Positions 16,635 through 24,792 of a stretch of 64,000 nt of DNA are shown here, one piece after another. Source of the DNA: RPQJ01 sp963707145. Lineage in GTDB: Bacteria; Pseudomonadota; Gammaproteobacteria; Steroidobacterales; Steroidobacteraceae. The stretch's first letter is position 1; every line of letters begins with the position of its first letter. The position numbers and the translations under genes were made by a program. The stretch covers positions 62,001 through 126,000 of the forward strand of contig CAVPOQ010000003.1 of assembly GCA_963707145.1 (NCBI GenBank). Direction: 5' to 3'. The notes below the pieces were generated by a model, which made no database searches, was not told the DNA's origin, and was given only the letters and a program-made list of their open reading frames with translations.

Positions 16635-17711
16635 TCACAGCACGCCCTTGCTGCTCGGCAGTTCCGTTCCCTCGATGCGCAGCGCCTGGCGCAGCGCGCG
16701 GCCGACGCCCTTGAAGCAGGCCTCCACCATGTGGTGCGTGTTCTCGCCGCGCACCTGCACGTGGAGCGCGGCGCCGAGGCTGTCGGCCAGCGAGCGGAAG
16801 AAGTGCGGCACCAGCTCGGTGGGCAGGCCGCCCACGGCGTCGCGGCCGAAGCGACCCTCGAACACGGCGTAGGGGCGGCCCGAGAGGTCGAGCGCCACCT
16901 GCGCCTGCGCCTCGTCCATCGCGAGCAGGAAGCCGTAGCGGGCGATGCCGCGCTTGTCCCCGAGCGCCTCGCGCAGCGCCTGGCCGAGTGCGAGCGCGCA
17001 GTCCTCGACGGTGTGGTGTTCGTCCACCTCGAGATCGCCCCGGCAGGTGAGCTCCAGCGCGAAGCCGCCGTGGCGCGCGATCTGCTCGAGCATGTGGTCG
17101 AAGAAGCCGATGCCGGTCGAGATCGCCACCGGCGCCGTACGGTCGAGGCCGACCCGGACCTCGATCTGCGTCTCCTTCGTGCGACGCTCGACCCGCGCGC
17201 GGCGGTCGGGGCGGCACAGCCGCTCGACGATCGCGGACCAGGTCGAGCCGTCGGCGCCATCGGCGCGCACGCGCAGTCCCTCGAGGCCGAGATTGGCGGC
17301 CAGCTGCAGGTCGGTCTCGCGGTCGCCGATCACGTAGCTGCGCTCGAGGTCGATGGCACGCGAAGCGAGGAAGCCGGCGAGCAGCCCGGTGCGCGGCTTG
17401 CGGCAGTCGCAGCCGTCGGCCGGGAAGTGCGGGCAGAAGAACTCGGCCTCGAAGACGATGCCCTGTGAGGCGAGCAGGCTGCGCAGGAAATCGTGAGGCT
17501 CGCGGAAGCTTGCCTCCGGAAACGAGGGCGTGCCGAGCCCGTCCTGGTTGCTGACCAGCACGAGGCGGTAGCCCGCGCGCTGCAGTTCGAGCAGCGCCGG
17601 GACCACGCCCGGCAGCAGGCGCAGCTTGCCGAGGCTGTCGACCTGCTCGTCCGGCGGCTCCTCGATGATCGTGCCGTCGCGGTCGATGAACAGCACCCGC
17701 TCGCCGCTCAT
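16635..17711 (-). CDS. hisB: Bifunctional histidinol-phosphatase / imidazoleglycerol-phosphate dehydratase
   Basis: A 358-residue fusion as in enterobacteria and Xanthomonadales. The N-terminal HAD phosphatase has VLFIDRDGTIIEEPPDE (DxDGT nucleophile), VSNQDGLG and a CPHFPADGCDCRKP zinc loop, ending in YVIGDRETD. The C-terminal dehydratase begins about residue 170 (RRTKETQIEV) and has GIGFFDHMLEQIARHGG, DEHHTVEDCALALGQA, GRFGRDAVGGLPTELVPHFF and ENTHHMVEACFK, all the manganese ligands. The ATG overlaps the hisC stop. Intact. Confidence 0.96.
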   Translation of the reverse strand: MSGERVLFIDRDGTIIEEPPDEQVDSLGKLRLLPGVVPALLELQRAGYRLVLVSNQDGLGTPSFPEASFREPHDFLRSLLASQGIVFEAEFFCPHFPADGCDCRKPRTGLLAGFLASRAIDLERSYVIGDRETDLQLAANLGLEGLRVRADGADGSTWSAIVERLCRPDRRARVERRTKETQIEVRVGLDRTAPVAISTGIGFFDHMLEQIARHGGFALELTCRGDLEVDEHHTVEDCALALGQALREALGDKRGIARYGFLLAMDEAQAQVALDLSGRPYAVFEGRFGRDAVGGLPTELVPHFFRSLADSLGAALHVQVRGENTHHMVEACFKGVGRALRQALRIEGTELPSSKGVL

Positions 17712-18764
17712 GCGCGCTCCAGCGCGGCCAGCAGCCGCTCGTTCTGTGCGGGCGTCCCGATCGAGATGCGCAGGCAGCCGGCGAGGCCCGGCGCGCCGCT
17801 GAAGTCGCGCACCAGCAGGCCGGCCGACCGGCCCGCTTCGAGCGCGCTGCGTGCGTTGCGGAATTCCACCAGCAGGAAGTTGGCATCGGACGGGAACACG
17901 CGCAGCACGCCCGCCATGCCCGCCAGCCGCGTGCGTGCCGACTCGCGCTCCGCGACCAGCGTGCCGATGCGCGCCGCGGCCATGGCGCGCTGCGGTGCCT
18001 CGGTGAGCGCGAGCACCTGCTCGACCGTCGAGGCCGGCAGCGCGTAGGGTGGGATGATGCGCTTCAGCAGCGCGACGATCTCCTCGCTGGCGATCAGCGT
18101 GCCGAGGCGCGCGCCGGCGAGCGCGTAGGCCTTCGACAGCGTGCGCAGCACGACGAGGTTCGGGAACTCGTCGAGGCGCGCGGCGAGGCTCGCGCGGCTC
18201 GTGAACTCGAGGTAGGCCTCGTCCACGCACACCAGGGCGCGCTCGGCCAGTGCCGCGGCAGACGGCCAGCATTGCGTCCTCGTCGAGCAGGTTGCCGGTC
18301 GGGTTGTTGGGCGAGCACAGGAACACGATCTTCGCGTCCCGCGCGGCATCGAGCAGCGCCGGGACGTCGAGCGCGAACCCGTCGCGCAGCAGCGGAACCT
18401 CGATCACCCCGGCACCCTGGATGCGCGCCGCCACCTTGTAGAAGCCGAACGTCGGCGGCGTGATCAGCACGCTGTCGCGGCCCGCGCGGCAGAACGCCCG
18501 AACCAGCAGGTCGATGGCCTCGTCGCTGCCGCGCCCGACCAGCAGGTTCGCCGCGGGGACCTCGTACAGCTCCGACATCCGTTCGAGCAGCGCGCGGGGC
18601 TGCGGCTCGGGATAGCGGTTCAGGCCCGCCGCGGAATTGTCGCCCTGCGCACGCCACGGCATCTCGTTGGCGTGCATGCGCTCGAGCGACGGGTCCCAGC
18701 TTGCGTGCTGGTAGGGCTGCAGCTCCAGGATGTCGGGGCGGGCGAGGGCGAGCACGGGGTTCAT
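17708..18764 (-). CDS. hisC: Histidinol-phosphate aminotransferase, one frameshift
   Basis: A PLP fold-type I aminotransferase using glutamate to aminate imidazole acetol phosphate. First frame: LNRYPEPQPRALLERMSELY, GRGSDEAIDLLVRAFC, TPPTFGFYKVAA and FLCSPNNPTGNLLDED. Second frame: ALVCVDEAYLEFTS, VVLRTLSKAYALAGARLG (PLP lysine in LSKA) and FLVEFR. The break is one extra base at about 18252-18258, within LAVCRALAERAL. Corrected length is 351 residues, normal. The start ATG 18764 overlaps the hisD stop. Confidence 0.9.
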
Positions 18765-20086
18765 GCCAGCGACTCCCGCTCGATGGCCGCGAGTCGCACG
18801 CTCACCGCGTTGGCGTGGGCATCGAGCGATTCCAGATGCGCCAGCGTCCGCGCCGTGCGGCCGAGGTCCGCGAGCCCGGCCGGGGAGACCTCCTGCACGG
18901 TGATGCGCTTGACGAAGTCCGCAAGGCCGAGCCCGCTGTAGGCGCGCGCGTGGCCGTAGGTGGGCAGCACGTGGTTGGTGCCGCTGCAGTAGTCGCCCAT
19001 GGTCTCGGGTGTCCAGGACCCGAGGAAGACCGATCCCGCGTTGCGCACCCGGCCGAGCCACTCGCGCGGCGCGCGCACCTGCAGGATCAGGTGCTCGGGT
19101 GCGTAGCGGTTGCTGAGCTCGAGCGCGGTCGCGAGGTCGGGCACCAGCAGCGCCCGGCTGCCTTCGAGCGCACGAGCGGCGATCGCCCGCCGCGGCAGCG
19201 CCGCCAGCTGCCGGGTGACCTCCTCGACGCAGGCTTCCGCGAGCGCGCGCGAGGTGCTCACCAGCACCACCTGCGCGTCCTCGCTGTGCTCGGCCTGCGC
19301 GAGCAGGTCGGCCGCCACGAACTCGGCACGCGCCGACTCGTCGGCGATCACCAGCACCTCGGAGGGACCCGCCGGCATGTCGAGGGCCGCGCCGCCGGCG
19401 TCGGCCGCGACGATCTGCTTTGCCGCCGTGACCCAGGCGTTGCCGGGTCCGAAGATCTTGTCCACCTTGGGCACGCTCGCCGTGCCGTAGGCCATCGCCG
19501 CGACCGCCTGCGCGCCGCCAAGCTTGAATACGCGACTCACGCCACAGAGGCGCGCCGCCACGAGCACCGCGGGGTCGGCCGTGCCGTCGGGCCGCGGCGG
19601 CGTGCACAGCACGCGCAGCGGGCAGCCCGCGAGCCGTGCCGGCACCGCCAGCATGATGGCGGTGGAGGGCAGCGGCGCCGTGCCCGCCGGGACGTACAGG
19701 CCCACCGCGCCGATCGGAACGATCATCCGCTCGCAGACGACGCCCGGCGAAGTCTCGACGCGCAGCGGCGCGATCGCCTGGGGCTCGTGGAAGCGCGTCA
19801 CCGTGGCGATGGCGCGACGCAGCGCGGCGAGCTGCTCGCCCGTGAGGGACGTCTCCGCGGCAGCGAATTCGTCCTCCGCGACCGCGAACGAGTCGAGGCG
19901 CACGTGATCGAGCTGCTCGGTGTACTCGCGCAGCGCGGCGTCGCCGCGTTCGCGCACGTCGGCGACGATCCGGCCGACGCGCTCGGCAAGGTTCGCGGCA
20001 TCCCGCTGCGCCGGGCGCGCCAGCGCCGCCGCCCGCCGCGATTCGTCGAGCGCGGCCCAGTCGAGGATCGCGAGCGCGGCGGTCAT
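18761..20086 (-). CDS. hisD: Histidinol dehydrogenase
   Basis: A 441-residue, zinc-dependent, NAD-linked enzyme for the last two oxidations to histidine. Conserved blocks are VPGLYVPAGTAPLPST-type (here GAVGLYVPAGTAPLPSTAIM), VDKIFGPGNAWVTAAKQIV, DMPAGPSEVLVIAD, LLAQAEHSEDAQVVLV (zinc ligand region), RYAPEHLILQV (catalytic Glu-His) and GDYCSGTNHVLPT. The gene is intact, starting at ATG 20086 in a 4-nt overlap with hisG. Confidence 0.97.
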   Translation of the reverse strand: MTAALAILDWAALDESRRAAALARPAQRDAANLAERVGRIVADVRERGDAALREYTEQLDHVRLDSFAVAEDEFAAAETSLTGEQLAALRRAIATVTRFHEPQAIAPLRVETSPGVVCERMIVPIGAVGLYVPAGTAPLPSTAIMLAVPARLAGCPLRVLCTPPRPDGTADPAVLVAARLCGVSRVFKLGGAQAVAAMAYGTASVPKVDKIFGPGNAWVTAAKQIVAADAGGAALDMPAGPSEVLVIADESARAEFVAADLLAQAEHSEDAQVVLVSTSRALAEACVEEVTRQLAALPRRAIAARALEGSRALLVPDLATALELSNRYAPEHLILQVRAPREWLGRVRNAGSVFLGSWTPETMGDYCSGTNHVLPTYGHARAYSGLGLADFVKRITVQEVSPAGLADLGRTARTLAHLESLDAHANAVSVRLAAIERESLA

Positions 20087-20982
20087 GGCAGCATCTTCTC
20101 CACGGGCAGGACCAGCAGGGCGCTGGCGCCGGCGGCCTTGAGGCTCTCCAGGGTCTCCCAGAACACGTTCTCGCGGCAGACGGCGTGCACCGCGACCCGC
20201 TCGCCCGTCCCGTCGAGCGGGATGACGGTGGGGGATTCGCTGCCGGGCAGCAGTTTCTTGATCTGCGGCAGCGCGGCGCGCGGGGCGTGCAGCATGATGT
20301 ACTTGCTCTCGCGGACCTGCTGCACGCCCTCGATGCGCAGCAGCAGGCGCCGGACCCAGTCGGCCTTCTCCTCGGGTAGCGGCACGGGGGTGCGGATCAG
20401 CGCCGCCTCGCTCTGCAGCACGGTCGTCACCTCGCGCAGGTGGTTGGCGCTGAGCGTCGATCCGGTGGAGACGAGGTCGCAGATCAGGTCGGCGCGGCCG
20501 AGCCGCGGCGCGATCTCGACGGCGCCGGAGAGCGTGACGACCTCGGCCGAGATCGAGTTCTCGCGCAGGAAGCGGCCCAGCACGTGCGGATAGGTGGTGG
20601 CGATGCGCCGGCCGGCGAGGCTCGCGAGCCCGTCGTAGGGGAAGTCGTCGGGCACGGCGAGCGACAGGCGGCAGCGCCCGAAGTCCAGGCGCTGGATCAG
20701 TTCGAAGCGCGCCTGCGCGCCGCGCGTCGCCATGGCGAGGCGCTTCTCCTCGATGACATTCAGCCCCACGAGGCCGAGGTCGCAGACGTCTTCCTGCACG
20801 AGGTCGGGGATGTCGTCGTCGCGCACGAACAGCACGTCGAGCGGCATGTTCTCCCCGTAGCACATCAGCTGGTCCTTGCCGCGGCTGTACTTGAGGCCGC
20901 AGCGGGCGAGCAGGTCGAGCGAGTGGTCGGTGAGCCGCCCGGACTTCTGGATCGCGATGCGCAGGCGCTGCTGGCGTTCCAC
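20083..20982 (-). CDS. hisG: ATP phosphoribosyltransferase, long form
   Basis: First and feedback-controlled enzyme of histidine synthesis. At 299 residues it is the long form, with the C-terminal histidine-binding ACT-like domain, so no HisZ is needed. Seen: LRIAIQKSGRLTDHSLDLLA, PLDVLFVRDDDIPDLVQEDV, ATTYPHVLGRFLREN, the PRPP loop CDLVSTGSTLSANHLREV, and a late LPGSESPTVIPLD. GTG 20982 is chosen because AGGAG lies 7 nt upstream inside the end of the TrpR-like gene and the family N-terminus begins there. One base separates it from the upstream stop. Confidence 0.95.
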   Translation of the reverse strand: MERQQRLRIAIQKSGRLTDHSLDLLARCGLKYSRGKDQLMCYGENMPLDVLFVRDDDIPDLVQEDVCDLGLVGLNVIEEKRLAMATRGAQARFELIQRLDFGRCRLSLAVPDDFPYDGLASLAGRRIATTYPHVLGRFLRENSISAEVVTLSGAVEIAPRLGRADLICDLVSTGSTLSANHLREVTTVLQSEAALIRTPVPLPEEKADWVRRLLLRIEGVQQVRESKYIMLHAPRAALPQIKKLLPGSESPTVIPLDGTGERVAVHAVCRENVFWETLESLKAAGASALLVLPVEKMLP

Positions 20983-20983
20983 C

Positions 20984-21307
20984 TCAGCGCTCCTGCAGCC
21001 GGCGCACGGCAAGCGCGTAGCCGCCGTTGCCGGCCCCGAGATAGCGCGCGACCCGGCCGATCGTGGTGACGCTCACCCCGGTCTGGCGGTGGATCTCCCG
21101 GTAGGGCAGGTCGCGCTGCAGCAGCCCGACCACGGCCCAGCGGTCGGCGAGCGCCTGCAGTTCCGCGGGCGTGCACAGATCGCGGAAGAAGCTGCGGCAC
21201 TCCTCGACGGAGCGCAGCGTCAGCACCGCCTGGAAGAGCGCGCGCTCGGCGGCGGCTTCCTGTCGCGGCGAGAGGCCTCGATGGCTCTTCACGGGGCGTC
21301 TTCTCAT
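20984..21307 (-). CDS. YerC/TrpR-family regulator, HisR-like
   Basis: A 107-residue helix-turn-helix protein of the TrpR superfamily. SVEECRSFFRDLCTPAELQA, LADRWAVVGLLQRDLPYREI and HRQTGVSVTTIGRVARYLGA form the all-helical fold, with the DNA-reading helix in VSVTTIGRVARYL. It heads the his operon. TrpR-type regulators at this position in Xanthomonadales have been proposed to control histidine genes (called HisR), which fits. ATG 21307 lies one base from a 24-bp palindrome and has no Shine-Dalgarno sequence. GTG 21292, preceded by AGAAG, is an alternative start that keeps the whole domain. Confidence 0.85.
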   Translation of the reverse strand: MRRRPVKSHRGLSPRQEAAAERALFQAVLTLRSVEECRSFFRDLCTPAELQALADRWAVVGLLQRDLPYREIHRQTGVSVTTIGRVARYLGAGNGGYALAVRRLQER

Positions 21308-21308
21308 G

Positions 21309-21332
21309 TAATAACGTGTTAGCACATTAATA
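21309..21332. promoter_or_regulatory. 24-bp palindromic operator ahead of the his operon
   Basis: The bases form a nearly perfect inverted repeat of consensus TA-W-TAA-Y-GTG-Y-TA-R-CAC-R-TTA-W-TA, AT-rich in very GC-rich surroundings. On the minus strand it contains TATTAAT, a plausible -10 box for yerC-hisGDCBHAF-IE, so a bound protein would block transcription. The adjacent TrpR-like gene is the obvious candidate binder. Confidence 0.7.
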
Positions 21333-21369
21333 CACTCGGCAGGACGGCGCAAGGCGCCGCGCCGCCGCC

Positions 21370-21399
21370 TTGACGCGGCGCAACAGCGCCCAATACACT
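21370..21399 (+). promoter_or_regulatory. Sigma-70-type promoter for the SAM riboswitch/metX transcript
   Basis: TTGACG (21370-21375) and TACACT (21394-21399) are spaced by 18 bp, placing the start of transcription at about 21406, exactly at the 5' end of the riboswitch. Confidence 0.65.
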
Positions 21400-21406
21400 C
21401 CCGCCG

Positions 21407-21518
21407 CTCATCGAGACCGGCTGAGGGACTGGCCCTTTGAAGCCGGGGCAACCCGCCGGGCCGAACGGATCCGGGAAGGTGCCAACTCCACGGGGGACCG
21501 GATCCGCCGACAGATGAG
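21407..21518 (+). promoter_or_regulatory. SAM-I (S-box) riboswitch
   Basis: The P1 stem is CTCATC (21407-21412) paired with GATGAG (21513-21518). Between them lie the family's conserved elements in order: GAG, AGGGACTGGCCC, TTGAAGCC, GGCAACC and GGTGCCAACTCC, which give the kink-turn, the pseudoknot partners and the ligand core. It binds S-adenosylmethionine and should turn off metX-metB when SAM is plentiful. No strong terminator follows; the P1 3' strand is about 105-125 bp from the start codon, so control could act on translation or by a downstream hairpin. Confidence 0.9.
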
Positions 21519-21641
21519 TTGCCGCAGTGCGGCCGCGTCGAGGGGCGCGGGTGCTGGCTGCGGCGACGTCGGAACCCACCCGCGCGGAGTCTCGAGGCCT
21601 GACGCGCCGCAGCCCGGCCGCCCGTGGAGTCCGTCCGTCCG

Positions 21642-22670
21642 ATGCCCGCGTCCGCGCCCGCCGATCCACCTCCCGACCTCGTAACCGCGCCAGCGGCCTA
21701 CGAGTGGCGGGACGACGTGCTCGAGCTGCCGGGGCCGCTGGCCCTGCATTTCGGAGGCCGGCTCCGGGACGTCGAACTGGCCTATCGCCTCGCCGGCGCG
21801 CGCGGCGCCCCGGTCGTCGCGGTGCTGGGCGGCATCTCCGCTGGGCGCGACGTCTACAGCCTGCGGCCCGAGGCGCCGGGCTGGTGGGAGGAGGCGGTCG
21901 GCCCAGGCCGGGCGCTCGACACCGACCGCTTCCGCGTGCTCGGCATCGACTTCCTCGGCGGCAGCCACCGCACCACCGGCCCTGCCGGTGGCGAGGTCTT
22001 CCCGTCGATCAGCGCGTTCGACCAGGCGCAGTTGCTGGTGGCGCTGCTCGAGCACCTCGGCGTCCCGCGGCTGCAGGCGAGCCTCGGTGCCTCCTACGGC
22101 GGCATGGTCACGCTGGCGCTCGCGCAGGCGCACCCGCAGCGCGTGGGCCATGCCGTGGTGCTGAGCGCCGCGCACCGCACGCATCCGATGTCCACGGCCT
22201 GGCGCAGCGTGCAGCGCGCGATCGTCCGCTATGCGCTCGGGCACGGCGAGGGCGTGCGCGGACTCGCGCTGGCGCGCGCGCTCGCGATGGCCACCTATCG
22301 CTCGACGCGCGAGTTCGAGGAGCGCTTCCCGGGCCCGCCGGTGGCGACGCCCGCGGGATTCCGCTTCCCGGTCGAGGAGTATCTCCTCGCGCGCGGCGAG
22401 AGCTACGCCGCCCGCTACCGGCCAGAGGCCTTCGTCTGCCTCTCCGAGTCCATCGACCTGCATCGCGTCGAGCCGCGCGAGATCCGCGTGCCGACCACGC
22501 TGCTCGCCGTGCAGGAGGACCAGCTCGTCCCGCTCGCCGACATGCGCGAGCTGCGCGACCGCCACGGCGGCAACTGCAGCCTCGTCGAAGTGAGTTCCAT
22601 CTACGGCCACGATGCCTTCCTCAAGGAGACCGAGGTGCTGCGCGACCTGCTCGCGCGGGCACTGGACTGA
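21642..22670 (+). CDS. metX: Homoserine O-acyltransferase, MetX family
   Basis: A 342-residue alpha/beta-hydrolase-fold enzyme that activates homoserine for methionine synthesis. Seen: VVAVLGGISAGRDV, RVLGIDFLGGSHRTTGP, the nucleophile elbow LGASYGGMVTLALAQ (Ser), LLAVQEDQLVP (Asp) and SSIYGHDAFLKE (His). GASYGGM instead of GGSxGGM is the variant found in Xanthomonas-type enzymes, several of which use succinyl-CoA; the acyl donor cannot be fixed from sequence. ATG 21642 is used; GTG 21624 is an in-frame alternative, and neither has a strong Shine-Dalgarno. Two bases separate it from metB. Confidence 0.9.
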   Translation: MPASAPADPPPDLVTAPAAYEWRDDVLELPGPLALHFGGRLRDVELAYRLAGARGAPVVAVLGGISAGRDVYSLRPEAPGWWEEAVGPGRALDTDRFRVLGIDFLGGSHRTTGPAGGEVFPSISAFDQAQLLVALLEHLGVPRLQASLGASYGGMVTLALAQAHPQRVGHAVVLSAAHRTHPMSTAWRSVQRAIVRYALGHGEGVRGLALARALAMATYRSTREFEERFPGPPVATPAGFRFPVEEYLLARGESYAARYRPEAFVCLSESIDLHRVEPREIRVPTTLLAVQEDQLVPLADMRELRDRHGGNCSLVEVSSIYGHDAFLKETEVLRDLLARALD

Positions 22671-22672
22671 CC

Positions 22673-23842
22673 ATGACCGACGACACGTCCCAGAAGACCC
22701 GCGCCGTGCGCGCCGCGCTCGACAGCGACACGCAGTTCGGCGCGGTCGTCCCGCCGATCCACCTCACCTCGACGTTCTCCTTCGCCGGGTTCGGCGAGAA
22801 GCGCGCCTACGACTACTCCCGTTCCGGCAACCCGACCCGCGACGCGCTCGCCGGCGCGCTCGCCGAACTCGAGGGCGGGGCCGGCGCCGTGGTTACCGCC
22901 TCGGGCATGGCCGCGGTGGCGCTGGTGGCGCAACTGCTGCGACCGGGCGAGGTGGCCGTCGTGCCGCACGATTGCTACGGAGGCACCTATCGCCTCTTCA
23001 ACGCACTGCGGGAGCGCGGCTCGCTGGACGTCCGTTTCGTGAACTTCCAGGACGCGGCCGCGCTCGCGGCAGCGATCGCGGAGCGGCCCGCACTCGTCTG
23101 GGTCGAGACGCCGAGCAACCCGCTGCTCAGGATCGTGGACGTCGCTGCGGTGGCGGGCGCCGCGCACGCCGCCGGGGCGCTGGTGGTGGCGGACAACACC
23201 TTTCTCTCGCCCGTCTGGCAGCGCCCGCTGGCGCTCGGCGCCGACGTCGTGCTGCACTCGACGACGAAGTACCTCAACGGCCACAGCGACGTGGTCGGCG
23301 GCGCGGTGATTGCGGCGGACCGCACGCTGCACGAGCGGCTCGCGTGGTGGGCCAACTGCATCGGCGTCACGGGCGCCCCGTTCGACAGCTACCTCACGCT
23401 GCGCGGACTGCGCACGCTGCATGCGCGGATGCGGGCGCACGGCGAGAACGCCCAGGACGTGGTCGGGTGCCTCGCCGCGCACCCGGCGGTCGCCCGCGTT
23501 CACTATCCGGGCCTCGTGACCCATCCCGGGTACGCCATCGCGCGGGTCCAGCAGCAGGGTTTCGGCGCGATGGTGAGCTTCGAACTGCACGGTGGCGTGA
23601 CCGCGGTGCGTGCGTTCCTCGGCGCGCTGCGGCTGTTCTCGCTCGCGGAGTCCCTCGGTGGGGTCGAGAGCCTCGTGGCCCACCCGGCGAGCATGACCCA
23701 TGCGGCGATGGACGCCGGAGCGCGGGAGCGGGCGGGCATCTCAGACTCACTGGTGCGGCTGTCGGTGGGGATCGAGGACGCGGCCGACCTCACCCGCGAC
23801 CTTGCCCAGGCGCTCGAGGCCGCACAGCGTAGCGGCGTGTGA
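22673..23842 (+). CDS. metB: Cystathionine gamma-synthase
   Basis: A 389-residue PLP enzyme of the Cys/Met metabolism family. It replaces the acyl group of O-acylhomoserine with cysteine (or sulfide). Seen: DYSRSGNPTRDALAGALAEL, VVTASGMAAVALV, VPHDCYGGTYRLF, WVETPSNPLLRI, VVADNTFLSPVWQ, the PLP lysine in VLHSTTKYLNGHSDVVGGAV and the late SLGGVESLVAHPASMTHA. The gene is coupled to metX and under the same riboswitch. A cystathionine gamma-lyase or O-acylhomoserine sulfhydrylase cannot be fully excluded, since the family is hard to split by eye. Confidence 0.88.
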   Translation: MTDDTSQKTRAVRAALDSDTQFGAVVPPIHLTSTFSFAGFGEKRAYDYSRSGNPTRDALAGALAELEGGAGAVVTASGMAAVALVAQLLRPGEVAVVPHDCYGGTYRLFNALRERGSLDVRFVNFQDAAALAAAIAERPALVWVETPSNPLLRIVDVAAVAGAAHAAGALVVADNTFLSPVWQRPLALGADVVLHSTTKYLNGHSDVVGGAVIAADRTLHERLAWWANCIGVTGAPFDSYLTLRGLRTLHARMRAHGENAQDVVGCLAAHPAVARVHYPGLVTHPGYAIARVQQQGFGAMVSFELHGGVTAVRAFLGALRLFSLAESLGGVESLVAHPASMTHAAMDAGARERAGISDSLVRLSVGIEDAADLTRDLAQALEAAQRSGV

Positions 23843-23861
23843 GGCGGGAGAGGCGCGCGTC

Positions 23862-24248
23862 GTGCTGAAGTCCATCCTCGCGATCAGCCTCGGAGCGAGC
23901 CTCGGTGCGCTGCTGCGCTGGTGGCTGGGACTCGCGCTCAACGGCCTGTTCCCGACGATCCCGCCGGGGACGCTGGCCGCGAACCTCGTCGGCGGCTACC
24001 TCGTCGGGCTCGCGATCGCCTTCTTCGGCACGTATTCGGCGATCGCGCCGGAATGGCGGCTGCTGGTGATCACCGGCTTCTGCGGCGGTCTCACGACCTT
24101 CTCCACGTTCTCTGCGGAGATCGTCATGCTGCTGCAGCAGGGGCGGACTGCCTGGGCGCTCGGTGCAGCTGCCGTGCACCTCGCGGGTTCGGTGCTCGCC
24201 ACGCTCGCCGGGATCGCCACCCTGGCAGTGCTTCGTCACTCGAGTTGA
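23862..24248 (+). CDS. crcB: Fluoride ion channel CrcB (Fluc)
   Basis: A 128-residue protein with four membrane helices that exports fluoride as a dual-topology dimer. Family signatures are SLGALLRWWLGLALN, GTLAANLVGGYLVG (with the channel Asn) and GFCGGLTTFSTFSAEIV (phenylalanine box and central sodium site). The start is GTG 23862, preceded by GGGAGAGG, 19 bp after the metB stop. No crcB-motif fluoride riboswitch is visible, so it is probably read from the metX promoter. Confidence 0.95.
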   Translation: MLKSILAISLGASLGALLRWWLGLALNGLFPTIPPGTLAANLVGGYLVGLAIAFFGTYSAIAPEWRLLVITGFCGGLTTFSTFSAEIVMLLQQGRTAWALGAAAVHLAGSVLATLAGIATLAVLRHSS

Positions 24249-24260
24249 GGGGATCCCCGC

Positions 24261-24590
24261 ATGGACGGCAGCCATCTTCGCTTCTACGTGCACGAGAACG
24301 ACCGCGTCGACGGCCAGATCGCCTGGGAATGGCTGCTCGTGCAGGCCAACGCCCTCGGCGTCCGGGGCGGCTCCGCGTTCCGGGCGATGGCGGGCTTCGG
24401 GCGCCACCGGACGCTGCACGAAGAACGCTTCTTCGAGCTGGCGGGCAGCGTGACCGTGGAACTCGACTTCATCGTCACCGAGGACGAGGCGCGGCAGATG
24501 CTCGAACTCGTCGCGCGGCAGAAACTGCGGGTGTTTTACGCGCGCGTGCCGGCGCAGTTCGGCGTGCTGGGTGGCGAGGCGACGGACTGA
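24261..24590 (+). CDS. DUF190 (PII-like) protein
   Basis: A 109-residue small cytoplasmic protein of the DUF190 family, which has a PII/ferredoxin-like fold. Seen: LRFYVHENDRVDGQIAWEWL, ALGVRGGSAFRAMAGFGRHR and the late VTVELDFIVTEDEARQMLEL. These genes are very often directly downstream of crcB, as here (12 bp), which suggests a helper or regulatory role in fluoride export; the molecular function is not established. Confidence 0.9.
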   Translation: MDGSHLRFYVHENDRVDGQIAWEWLLVQANALGVRGGSAFRAMAGFGRHRTLHEERFFELAGSVTVELDFIVTEDEARQMLELVARQKLRVFYARVPAQFGVLGGEATD

Positions 24591-24633
24591 ACGCGGCGGG
24601 GTGGCTGCCGGTCGTCGCCGCAGGGCGGCCCAC

Positions 24634-24664
24634 AAAAAGAAGGCCGGCTTTGAAGCCGGCCTTC
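24634..24664 (-). terminator. Rho-independent terminator on the minus strand
   Basis: A perfect 10-bp stem GAAGGCCGGC/GCCGGCCTTC with a 6-nt loop, followed on the minus strand by CTTTTTG. The T-run is on the minus strand, so it ends transcripts coming from the right: the small RNA candidate and possibly leuB readthrough. Confidence 0.85.
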
Positions 24665-24786
24665 GACGGGACCCGAGTTGCCTCAATCCCTGAGGCAAAG
24701 ACTAACCCGACTCAAGTCCGCATCACTCGTCGCCTGATCGGTTCCGGGGAATGGGGGGCTTCGCGCCGACCGCCAGGACCCCGGGG
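24634..24786 (-). ncRNA. Candidate structured small RNA, about 150 nt
   Basis: This gene-free stretch has a promoter at its right end, a strong terminator at its left end, and no credible open frame between. On the minus strand TTGCCTCA/TGAGGCAA form a perfect 8-bp stem with a GGGAT loop. It is enclosed by ACTTGAGT paired with ACTCGGGT (8 bp with two wobbles). GGA occurs three times, once in the hairpin loop, as in CsrA/RsmA-sequestering RNAs. It does not match 6S, SRP, tmRNA or RNase P RNA as I know them. The family is therefore unknown. Confidence 0.55.
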
Positions 24787-24792
24787 GCGCGC

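Noticed and set aside
14024..17260. A 1078-codon minus-strand frame across the his genes
   Set aside because: It is stitched from parts of hisI, hisF, hisH and antisense or out-of-frame hisA/hisB sequence made continuous by the single-base indels; it is not a fusion protein.
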